A stretch of DNA of 64,000 nt from Alistipes sp. (GTDB lineage Bacteria; Bacteroidota; Bacteroidia; Bacteroidales; Rikenellaceae): NCBI GenBank assembly GCA_017555905.1, contig JAFZFP010000021.1, forward strand, positions 1-64,000. The letters run 5' to 3'. The position numbers were made by a program, and so were the translations under genes. Below the pieces are notes generated by a model that had not been told where the DNA came from, ran no database searches, and was given only the letters and a program-made list of their open reading frames with translations. Numbering within the stretch: position 1 is the stretch's first letter; the number at the start of each line of letters is the position of its first letter. Below are positions 57,453 to 64,000 of this stretch, piece after piece.

Positions 57453-58430
57453 TTATTCCAAGGCTATCTCCTCCTCGATAATCTCCTCGTTCTCTACCTC
57501 TGCAGTTTGTGGCATAGCATCACTTTCGGGGGTGAAGGCCATCGACTTCATAAGCACAGAGTCTATCGTCGAGACGCGACCATTGAGCGTTGCCTCTCGC
57601 TTGAGTTCTGCCTCATACTCGCCCACGATGTTTGCTCGGCGCTCGGCATAGAGCCTACGACGGATATCCTCCTCGACACACTCCAAAGGGGCTATCTCGC
57701 CCTTGTGCGCTACGTCTACGATGATGAAGTAGAACGACGCATCGTCGGAGGTCATCTGCTGCACATCGCTCTTCGAGAGCAGGTCGCTATAGGAGCGGGT
57801 GCGCACGGTGGGTAGGTTGCTCAAAAAGTCGGAGTAGGATACCCATACCTTCGAGTAGTCGGTGACTAAGAGGTTGTGCTTCTCGGCTAAGGCCATAACC
57901 TCCTCTGTCTGGCCACTCTTAGCCACACGCTTTAGGGCGGTGCTAAGTGTCGAGGTGTTGCGGAACGAACGTGGGGTCTTCACCACCACACCTCGCACCT
58001 TGTTGTGGTCGAGTTTGAACGATGCACTATTTGCTCGGTAGTAGGAGGTGAGTTGCTTATCGGTAATCTCGGTGTCGAGGTCACGGTCGATGTAGTATTG
58101 GTCGAGTTGTCGCATAATGAGTGATTGGCGATAGCCCTCCACCAGACGCTCGATATCCTTCTCGTAGGATGAGAGTACCTCCTCGGCACGGCTCATTTTG
58201 AGTTTGTTCAATACCCAGTTATCGATGTACATACGCGAAAAGGTTATGCTGTCGGTGCCCGTAAGGCCCTGTGGCATATCGCGCACAATGTCGGCGCGCA
58301 GGAGTGCGAAGTCATCCACCGTAGCGACAACCTCCTCCTGGCTGCTCTTGTCGGCCTGCTCGTTGTAGGGTAGGCAAGCCACCATTGCTGTAGCAACTAA
58401 TGCTGTTAATATGTGTAGTCCTCTATTCAT
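57453..58430 (-). CDS. PpiC/SurA-N-like lipoprotein
   Basis: 325 aa. Lipobox MNRGLHILTALVATAMVAC (Cys 19). A SurA_N-like helical region follows (VATVDDFALLRADIVRDMPQGL, FSRMYIDNWVLNKLKMSRAEE, SYEKDIERLVEGYRQSLIMRQLDQYYID). The later part has the parvulin-like TSYYRANSASFKLDHNKVRGVVV but lacks a clear isomerase active site. The C-terminus is acidic (EVENEEIIEEEIALE). It is probably a membrane-tethered chaperone working with the SurA-like protein encoded next. First gene of the operon, with a -7 box 12 bases upstream. Confidence 0.82.
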   Translation of the reverse strand: MNRGLHILTALVATAMVACLPYNEQADKSSQEEVVATVDDFALLRADIVRDMPQGLTGTDSITFSRMYIDNWVLNKLKMSRAEEVLSSYEKDIERLVEGYRQSLIMRQLDQYYIDRDLDTEITDKQLTSYYRANSASFKLDHNKVRGVVVKTPRSFRNTSTLSTALKRVAKSGQTEEVMALAEKHNLLVTDYSKVWVSYSDFLSNLPTVRTRSYSDLLSKSDVQQMTSDDASFYFIIVDVAHKGEIAPLECVEEDIRRRLYAERRANIVGEYEAELKREATLNGRVSTIDSVLMKSMAFTPESDAMPQTAEVENEEIIEEEIALE

Positions 58431-58441
58431 AAATCAATCGA

Positions 58442-58449
58442 CAAAGATA
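58442..58449 (-). promoter_or_regulatory. -7 box of the PpiC-SurA-OstA-GH2-like operon
   Basis: TATCTTTG on the minus strand, 11 bases before the ATG, implying an almost leaderless transcript. Confidence 0.55.
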
Positions 58450-58536
58450 CAACTATTTTCGTTATAAACGCATCGAAATCGAATATTATTGCTATGCAAT
58501 AGGTGTAAAATTTTTGTTTTGCTCCATAGAAAAGTA

Positions 58537-58572
58537 ACGAGACCCTCCAACATCGGTGTTGAAGAGTCTCGT
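58537..58572 (-). terminator. Terminator of the nitroreductase gene
   Basis: Long interrupted stem ACGAGAC...CAACA / TGTTG...GTCTCGT with a 4-nt loop; the minus strand continues TACTTTTCT. Confidence 0.65.
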
Positions 58573-58599
58573 GAGGTTATCCAAAAATGGTCTGTTTTG

Positions 58600-59133
58600 C
58601 TACTCTACGAAGAGGATGCGCTCGTCGCCCTCATACTCTGGGAGTGGCTTTGGAGTGTAGTCGGCATAGCCGATAGAGATTACACACCATACTCTGTAAT
58701 TTGCTGGTATTTCGGGGAGTAACTCCTTTACATAGTCCTCGCTACGCTGGCTCTCAGGGTCATCCTTAAGTGTTTGGTAATCACCTACGTGTACCCAGCA
58801 AGAGGCTAAGCCCTCTTCGACCAAGGCGAGTTGTAGGGTGGTGGCCATAATCGAGGCATTGGTTTGCCACATTGGACTTACCTCCTCGTCGCCAAGCACT
58901 ACGATAGCAGCCCCTGCCTCCTCCAAAAGGCTTGAGCCCCAATCGCGCAATTTGCCGAGTTCGTGAACACGCTTAAGGTCTCTCACGGCCATAAGGCGAG
59001 TGGAACGTGTATTCTTTGACGAAGGCGACAAAAGTGCGAGTTCCATTGCACGCTGAAGTTTCTCTCTCTCAACGGGTTGTCCCGTGTAGCGACGTGTCGA
59101 ACGACGCTTTCTTACTACCTCTTTAAATTCCAT
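58600..59133 (-). CDS. Nitroreductase-family NAD(P)H-dependent FMN oxidoreductase
   Basis: 177 aa. FMN-binding N-terminus VVRKRRSTRRYTGQPVEREKL, then ALLSPSSKNTRSTRL, the helix WQTNASIMATTLQLALVEEGLASCWVHVGD and the final CVISIGYADYTPKPLP strand. The family reduces nitroaromatics, quinones or flavins; the physiological substrate cannot be read from the sequence. Single gene, divergent from the HAD phosphatase. A -7 box TATTTTTG lies on the minus strand at 59176-59169. Confidence 0.92.
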   Translation of the reverse strand: MEFKEVVRKRRSTRRYTGQPVEREKLQRAMELALLSPSSKNTRSTRLMAVRDLKRVHELGKLRDWGSSLLEEAGAAIVVLGDEEVSPMWQTNASIMATTLQLALVEEGLASCWVHVGDYQTLKDDPESQRSEDYVKELLPEIPANYRVWCVISIGYADYTPKPLPEYEGDERILFVE

Positions 59134-59218
59134 AATTATCTTTTTTTAATTTTCTTGCTCTTTTGTTGCAAAAATAGTAATTTTTTTATAATTTTACACC
59201 ATATAACATTAAAAAAGG

Positions 59219-60061
59219 ATGAAAGAGAGTATTACCGTAGCACTTATCTACGATTTCGACGGAACGCTTGCACCAGGAAATATGCAGGAGTACGACTTTA
59301 TTCCAGCCGTTGGTAAGAGTAATATGGAGTTTTGGCACGAGGCCAATACCTTGGCCGAAGAGCAGGATGCCGATCAAGTGCTTACCTATATGGCTCGTAT
59401 GCTCCAGGCGGCGCAGTCTAAGGGGTTGTCGCTCAGGCGTGAAGCCTTCCGTGAGTCGGGTAGAAATGTGAAGTTCTATGCTGGAGTTACGGAGTGGTTT
59501 AAGCGCATAAACGAGTATGGTGCTGAGCGAGGAATCAACATACTTCATTATGTCAATTCTTCGGGCCTGAAGGAGATTATCGAGGGCACAGCCATAGCGC
59601 ACGAGTTCAAGAATATCTACGCTTGCTCCTTCCTTTATAATGTCGATGGCATTGCCTACTGGCCAGCCGTGGCGGTGAACTATACCAACAAGACACAGTT
59701 TATCTTCAAGATAAATAAGGGTGTGGAGTCGGTCTTCGATACTAAGGATGTAAACCGCTTTATGGAGGAGTCGAAGCGCCCCGTGCCATTCTCGCGAATG
59801 ATATATTTTGGCGATGGAACGACGGATATCCCTTGTATGAAGTTGGTCAAGAATTTCGGAGGTCACTCCATTGCGGTCTACAACCCCGACGAGGAGGGAC
59901 AGCGTACCGTGTTAAACGAACTTATTAGGGACAATCGCGTAAACCACGTATGTCCTGCCGACTACTCCTTGGGTTCGGAGATAGATACGGTGGTTAAGAC
60001 CATTATCGACAAGGTTGTGATGGATGCTCGCCTCTCGGCCTTGGAGGTGGCTAAGTTGTAA
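59219..60061 (+). CDS. HAD-superfamily phosphatase (phosphoserine-phosphatase-like)
   Basis: 280 aa. HAD motif I YDFDGTLAPG (D12, D14), motif II in NILHYVNSSGLKEI, a motif III Lys in VFDTKDVNRFMEESKRP, and motif IV FGDGTTDIPCMKLVK. A helical cap lies between motif I and II (EFWHEANTLAEEQDADQVLTYM). A cytosolic phosphomonoesterase of unknown substrate; it is larger than SerB and lacks an ACT domain. First of a rightward series of four genes. Confidence 0.85.
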   Translation: MKESITVALIYDFDGTLAPGNMQEYDFIPAVGKSNMEFWHEANTLAEEQDADQVLTYMARMLQAAQSKGLSLRREAFRESGRNVKFYAGVTEWFKRINEYGAERGINILHYVNSSGLKEIIEGTAIAHEFKNIYACSFLYNVDGIAYWPAVAVNYTNKTQFIFKINKGVESVFDTKDVNRFMEESKRPVPFSRMIYFGDGTTDIPCMKLVKNFGGHSIAVYNPDEEGQRTVLNELIRDNRVNHVCPADYSLGSEIDTVVKTIIDKVVMDARLSALEVAKL

Positions 60062-60099
60062 GATGGTGTTCGAGTTAAATTACTAAACTAAAGTTAGTT

Positions 60100-60798
60100 A
60101 TGAAGAGAATGTTATTAGCATTTGCATTGCTACTGATACCTCTTTTGGGCGTTGCTCAGCAAGAGGTGAGCAACGATGGGGCCTATGCAAGTAGCGAGAG
60201 TTATGTGGTGACTAAATCGCAGTACACCTCGGCAAAGGCCTATGCCAAGCAGTCGCGTTGGGAGCATAACATCAATTTCACGATGGGCGCACCTGGACCA
60301 ATGTCGATACTTACTATGACTCTGCTCTCCGAAGATCCATTGGAAGATTACTATGCATTAGATGTTCCACAATCGTTGAGTGATAAGTTGGCTGACTATC
60401 GTTACTATTGGGGCGCTTGGTTTATGATTCCAAGTTTCACATTGAGTTATCGTAATAGCATCAACCATTGGTTTTGGCTCGGCTTTAAGTTGAATGCAGC
60501 AACGGCAATGTGCAAGCGCTACCATTCGGTTACCGACGATGTAGTTATGCGTAAGTACTCAACACTTCTTACCGGTACTGTTGATTTTCATTTTGCTTGG
60601 CTCAATAGGGAGAATGTGCAACTCTACTCGGCACTTGGTATTGGCGTTTCGCACTTCACCAAAGGCAGTTTTATTCTCATTCCTGCTATAGAGACCACCT
60701 ATTTTGGTATCTGTGTAGGTCGTGGATTCTATGGTTTCGCCGAACTTGGCGGTGGCCAGAGTGGCTGGTTTAGAGGAGGTTTTGGTGTTAGATTTTAA
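60100..60798 (+). CDS. Predicted outer-membrane beta-barrel protein
   Basis: 232 aa. Signal peptide MKRMLLAFALLLIPLLGVA, then a polar segment (QQEVSNDGAYASSESYVV). Alternating hydrophobic/polar strands rich in Tyr, Trp and Gly follow (YYWGAWFMIPSFTLSYRN, HWFWLGFKLNAATAM, VQLYSALGIGVSHF, ETTYFGICVGRGFYGFAELGGG), ending in GGFGVRF with a terminal Phe, the outer-membrane protein sorting signal. Not assigned to a named family. Three bases before the lipoprotein gene, so the two are co-translated. Confidence 0.7.
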   Translation: MKRMLLAFALLLIPLLGVAQQEVSNDGAYASSESYVVTKSQYTSAKAYAKQSRWEHNINFTMGAPGPMSILTMTLLSEDPLEDYYALDVPQSLSDKLADYRYYWGAWFMIPSFTLSYRNSINHWFWLGFKLNAATAMCKRYHSVTDDVVMRKYSTLLTGTVDFHFAWLNRENVQLYSALGIGVSHFTKGSFILIPAIETTYFGICVGRGFYGFAELGGGQSGWFRGGFGVRF

Positions 60799-60801
60799 AA
60801 G

Positions 60802-61596
60802 ATGAGAACTATGAAACGACTTATATATTTTATCGTTGCTCTATCGTTTGGTTTAGGAACGGTAGGTTGTACACTCGAATCTGGCTATACTAAGCAACCA
60901 TCATCTGTGGGTACGTGGTTATGGGATAGTGTGGCTGGCGACATTGAGTTGATGCAAGAGATGATGGAGACGGCATACTACTTAAACACCTATCTTGGGC
61001 TCGACGAGGCGGATAAGGAGACCTATTTTAATAGTTATCTATATGGTTATAAACTTAGCCAAAAGGGTGATACCTATGTACTTTCTATGACCACATCTAT
61101 AAATACGAAGATAGAGATGTTCTACACCTATACGGGCGAGTCGTTGAAGGTTGTCCGTACGGGTGGTAACCATAGCGAATTTGTTATTACGCCACTTGGT
61201 GAGACCACCTTCGATGCACACTTTACAAAACTTCACAACAAGGCAAGTGTGGGCAGTGCGAAATTTACCGTCGAGGTTATTAGTAATAGGGCAGTTGAGG
61301 ATGATGATTCTCAAAGAGTCAAGGAGGTGGTCTTCTCTTATTCGGGCAACTTTAGTATGGTCGATACCGAGGAGAGTATCAAGGAGCCACTTACCTACGA
61401 GGTTGTTATCGACGAGGCCTTGCAGTACTCACTAACGAAGGGTTATATCACCGCCGGACGATTGCATATCGACTGCTGGGATGCTGTTTACAACTCGCAC
61501 GACTACGTAGGGGTGGTCTTCGATGATAATCCACGCCAGATATATGTATCATCTTACGGCGAGACCGAGACGGTGTATTACTACTATGCAGAATAA
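60802..61596 (+). CDS. Hypothetical lipoprotein paired with the beta-barrel gene
   Basis: 264 aa (or 261 from an ATG three codons on). Lipobox [20 protein letters not shown]. The mature part is beta-rich ([65 protein letters not shown]). Not recognised. It follows the beta-barrel gene after 3 bases, which suggests an outer-membrane complex. rdgB follows after 11 bases. Confidence 0.7.
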   Translation: MRTMKRLIYFIVALSFGLGTVGCTLESGYTKQPSSVGTWLWDSVAGDIELMQEMMETAYYLNTYLGLDEADKETYFNSYLYGYKLSQKGDTYVLSMTTSINTKIEMFYTYTGESLKVVRTGGNHSEFVITPLGETTFDAHFTKLHNKASVGSAKFTVEVISNRAVEDDDSQRVKEVVFSYSGNFSMVDTEESIKEPLTYEVVIDEALQYSLTKGYITAGRLHIDCWDAVYNSHDYVGVVFDDNPRQIYVSSYGETETVYYYYAE

Positions 61597-61607
61597 ATTG
61601 GATTGAT

Positions 61608-62180
61608 ATGAAGATAGTCTTTGCAACGAATAATGCCCATAAGCTCTCGGAGGTGAGGGCGGTCCTTGGCGAGGGGTTTGAACTTGTCACCCTCAAGGAG
61701 GTGGGTATCACGGAGGATATTCCAGAGACGGGCTCTACGTTGGATGAGAATGCCTCTATAAAGTCGCACTATGTCTATGAGCGCACAGGGTTGGATTGCT
61801 TTGCCGACGACACAGGCCTTGAGGTTGAGGCCCTTAATGGCGCTCCTGGTGTTCGCTCGGCACGCTATGCCACCGATGGCCACGACTTCGCGGCCAACAA
61901 CCGCAAACTACTCCACGAGTTGGAGGGTGTGGAGAATCGTAAGGCTCGTTTCCGCACCGTCATATCACTAATTCGCGGAGGTGTCGAACAGCGTGTTGAG
62001 GGTATTGTGAATGGCACTATCGCCACCGAGGAGTCGGGTTGCGAGGGCTTTGGCTACGACCCTCTCTTTATCCCTGAGGGCAAGAGTGTCACCTTTGCCG
62101 AGATGTCTGCCGAGGAGAAGAATGCTATCTCTCACCGAGGTAGGGCAGTCGAGGCGTTAGTAAAGATTATTAAAGCATAA
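61608..62180 (+). CDS. rdgB: XTP/dITP diphosphatase (RdgB/HAM1 family)
   Basis: 190 aa. Hydrolyses deaminated purine nucleoside triphosphates (XTP, dITP) to monophosphates, keeping them out of DNA and RNA. Motifs: [57 protein letters not shown] (metal site DD), [32 protein letters not shown]. Last gene of the rightward group, ending on a perfect terminator. Confidence 0.95.
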   Translation: MKIVFATNNAHKLSEVRAVLGEGFELVTLKEVGITEDIPETGSTLDENASIKSHYVYERTGLDCFADDTGLEVEALNGAPGVRSARYATDGHDFAANNRKLLHELEGVENRKARFRTVISLIRGGVEQRVEGIVNGTIATEESGCEGFGYDPLFIPEGKSVTFAEMSAEEKNAISHRGRAVEALVKIIKA

Positions 62181-62211
62181 AAAAATAGAGCCGTTTGGCT
62201 CTATTTTTTTT
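62180..62211. terminator. Bidirectional terminator, rdgB / threonine aldolase
   Basis: AAAAAATAGAGCC, loop GTTT, GGCTCTATTTTTTTT: U-tracts on both strands, between convergent genes. Confidence 0.9.
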
Positions 62212-62213
62212 GT

Positions 62214-63254
62214 CTACTCTTTTGTCGAGGCGATTAATCTACACGCCTCCTCGACCTCCTCTTCGGTCGTTGCCCAACTTGTCACTAAACGAACAACGCT
62301 ATACTCCTCACCTCGTGGGCCCCAGTAGTCGAACGACATATCATTGCGAAGACGATCTATGACGCTGTTCTTTAGACGGAAGAACTGCTGGTTGGTAGGT
62401 GACTCTATGACTACCTCATACCCCGCCTCTCGCATAGCCTCACGTAGGCGTATGGCTAAGCGTACGGCATACTCTCCGATGCGGTCGTAGAGGCCATCGC
62501 GGAATAACTCGCCAAACTGAATGCCGAGGAGTCTGCCCTTGGCTAAGAGCGCTCCGTGTTGCTTGACTAAAGGGAAGAGGTGCTTCAAGAGCGACCTATT
62601 GCAGACCACCAAGGCCTCGCCAAAGAGTGTTCCACACTTAGTACCACCAATATAGAATACATCAGCCAAACGTGCAATGTCGCGTAGCGTGAAGTCGGCA
62701 CCCTCACCCTTAAGACCATAGCCCATACGCGCACCATCTATATATAGAGGTATGTTGTGGCGGTGGCAGACCTCACTAAGGCTCTCAAGTTCGTTGAGTG
62801 TGTAGAGTGTGCCATACTCCGTGGGTTGCGATATGTAGAGCATACCTGGCGCAACCATATGTTGGTAAGTCTCGTCGGCGTAGAACTCCTCGATATATTT
62901 TGCTACATTCTCCTTACTCACCTTGCCAAAGGTGTGTGGTAGGGTTAGCACCTTATGTCCCGAAGCCTCTATCGCTCCCGACTCGTGAACGGCAATATGT
63001 CCGCTCTCGGCAGCCAAGACCCCTTCGTGGTGGGCGAGGATGCCATCTATGGCTGTGGCATTTGTCTGAGTGCCTCCAACCAAGAACATAACCTCGGCCT
63101 CAGGGGCATCACACACCTTGCGGATGAGAGCCTTGGCCTCGGCAGTGTATGGGTCGTTGCCATAGCCTGCGGTAAGTTCCCTATTGGTGCGAACCAGAGC
63201 ATCGAGAATCTCTTGGTGCGCACCTGCCATATAGTCTGAGTCGAAGCGTAGCAT
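62214..63254 (-). CDS. Low-specificity L-threonine aldolase family PLP enzyme
   Basis: 346 aa, fold type I. Cleaves L-threonine/allo-threonine to glycine and acetaldehyde. Signatures: LRFDSDYMAGAHQEIL, GYGNDPYTAEAK, MFLVGGTQTNATAI (phosphate site), SGHIAVHESGAIEASGHKV, LYIDGARMGYGL (Asp to the PLP nitrogen) and the Schiff-base Lys in VFYIGGTKCGTLFGEA. It is 10 bases after the nicotinate phosphoribosyltransferase gene on the same strand and is probably co-transcribed. Confidence 0.92.
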   Translation of the reverse strand: MLRFDSDYMAGAHQEILDALVRTNRELTAGYGNDPYTAEAKALIRKVCDAPEAEVMFLVGGTQTNATAIDGILAHHEGVLAAESGHIAVHESGAIEASGHKVLTLPHTFGKVSKENVAKYIEEFYADETYQHMVAPGMLYISQPTEYGTLYTLNELESLSEVCHRHNIPLYIDGARMGYGLKGEGADFTLRDIARLADVFYIGGTKCGTLFGEALVVCNRSLLKHLFPLVKQHGALLAKGRLLGIQFGELFRDGLYDRIGEYAVRLAIRLREAMREAGYEVVIESPTNQQFFRLKNSVIDRLRNDMSFDYWGPRGEEYSVVRLVTSWATTEEEVEEACRLIASTKE

Positions 63255-63264
63255 AGCGACAGTG

Positions 63265-64000
63265 TTAGATATCCTTCTTTGACTGGTTGCGCAAGAGGTA
63301 GCGATATACCTTTACCTCCTCTGGATCGCCCATCTCCTTACCCTCGACATCAGAGAGTTTCACGCATAACTCCTTAGGTTTGCGCGAGTTAATCTGGCAA
63401 GAGGATAACTTCATTACGATATTGCACGAGGGGTGACCTGTGTCGCAGGTGAGGTTGGTGCCGATGCCAAACATACAGCGGATACGGCCCTCGCAAGCCC
63501 TCTTAATCTCTACGCACTTCTCGAAGTTTAGCGAGTCGCTAAAGACGATGCTCTTGGTCATTGGGTCGATACCTAACTCCTTGTATCGAGCGATAGCCAT
63601 ATCGATAAATGCTATTGGGTCGCCAGAGTCTTGACGCACACCGTCGAAGAGGCTGGCGTGCTTCTTCGAGAAGTTGTTGAAAAACACCTCCGAGCCGAAA
63701 CTATCCGTAAGGGCTGTGCCGAGGTAGCCATCGTAGACCTTTACCCAATCCTCCATTGTGAGGTAGTTGGCGTTACGTGGACCACCATTCACCGCAGCGA
63801 TGAACATAGGCAACTCGTGAGGATATGTACCTATCATCCTCATATCCAACTCCATAGCCAAGTGGCAGTTCGACGTGCCTGAGCAACCACAAGGGTTGTT
63901 CTTGAGGTGCTTCACCACCATACGCTGAACGTCGTACGAGAAGCGACGGCGTGTGCCGAAGTCCGAGAAGATGAGGTTGTGGTCGCGAGCGATCTGCTCC
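63265..64000 (-). CDS. pncB: Nicotinate phosphoribosyltransferase, 5' end outside window
   Basis: About 245 C-terminal residues are visible; the frame stays open to the right edge (FSDFGTRRRFSYDVQR precedes the first internal Met). Joins nicotinate and PRPP to nicotinate mononucleotide in NAD salvage. Motifs: the substrate-loop GTRRRFS, GTSNCHLAMELDMRMIGTYPHE, TDSFGSEVFF, VRQDSGDPIAFI (PRPP site), IVFSDSLNFEKC and FGIGTNLTCD. Full length would be about 390-400 aa. Confidence 0.95.
   Translation of the reverse strand, partial: EQIARDHNLIFSDFGTRRRFSYDVQRMVVKHLKNNPCGCSGTSNCHLAMELDMRMIGTYPHELPMFIAAVNGGPRNANYLTMEDWVKVYDGYLGTALTDSFGSEVFFNNFSKKHASLFDGVRQDSGDPIAFIDMAIARYKELGIDPMTKSIVFSDSLNFEKCVEIKRACEGRIRCMFGIGTNLTCDTGHPSCNIVMKLSSCQINSRKPKELCVKLSDVEGKEMGDPEEVKVYRYLLRNQSKKDI

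Noticed and set aside
1..64000. CRISPR arrays, rRNA operons, transposases, integrases
   Set aside because: None seen: no regularly spaced repeats, no rRNA-like sequence and no recognisable recombinase protein.

Overview
The window comes from a Bacteroidota chromosome, most probably order Bacteroidales and close to Rikenellaceae/Alistipes. Evidence: many starts sit behind the Bacteroidota promoter pattern (-33 TTTG/GTTG, about 20 nt, -7 TAnnTTTG). Clade-typical genes are present: a DUF4295 protein behind rpmB-rpmG, an OstA-like protein beside two SurA/PpiC-type chaperones, a fimbrillin-like lipoprotein with a C10 protease, PduO-type cobalamin adenosyltransferase and a B12-dependent methylmalonyl-CoA mutase. 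Genus-level placement is inference.

Layout. 1-25.7 kb is mostly housekeeping: the 3' part of methylmalonyl-CoA mutase, a GH20 hexosaminidase, greA, a phospholipase-D/cardiolipin-synthase enzyme, pckA, Fe superoxide dismutase, a pyruvate-carboxylase-type carboxyltransferase with three tandem biotinyl domains, an M64 peptidase with plsY, a YitT protein, miaB, truA, a C69 dipeptidase with lpd, yggS, dnaK, a BaiN-like flavoprotein, cobalamin adenosyltransferase and a DUF2795 protein. Mutase, adenosyltransferase, PEP carboxykinase and the biotin carboxyltransferase together point to the succinate/propionate branch of anaerobic metabolism.

25.9-30.4 kb is an AT-rich accessory patch of unrecognised genes. 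It includes a gene interrupted by one in-frame amber codon, gene remnants, and a 36-bp inverted repeat whose two arms each carry the upstream half of an outward-facing promoter. 30.4-42.4 kb is again mainly core: an ICMT-like methyltransferase, rpmB-rpmG-DUF4295, an operon of a 38-aa peptide, a fimbrillin-like lipoprotein and a C10 (streptopain) protease, an RSH alarmone enzyme with a degenerate synthetase domain, a surface lipoprotein, queD and polA (proofreading motif I lost).

42.4-51.8 kb is a defence-like zone. Two overlapping DUF262 genes (GmrSD/SspE-like) are followed by mgsA. Then comes a four-gene AT-rich restriction-modification operon (two DNA methyltransferases, an HNH nuclease, a PUA/EVE-like plus PD-(D/E)xK-like nuclease). 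It lies between a tRNA-Lys(CTT) gene and an imperfect direct repeat of that tRNA's 3' end and terminator, as expected of an element that entered at the tRNA 3' end.

51.9-64 kb holds an envelope-biogenesis operon (PpiC-like lipoprotein, SurA-like isomerase, OstA-like protein, GH2-like pseudoenzyme), a nitroreductase, a HAD phosphatase, an outer-membrane/lipoprotein pair, rdgB, a threonine aldolase and the 3' part of nicotinate phosphoribosyltransferase. No CRISPR array, rRNA operon or transposase was seen. All functional calls rest on motif recognition by eye; no database search was run.
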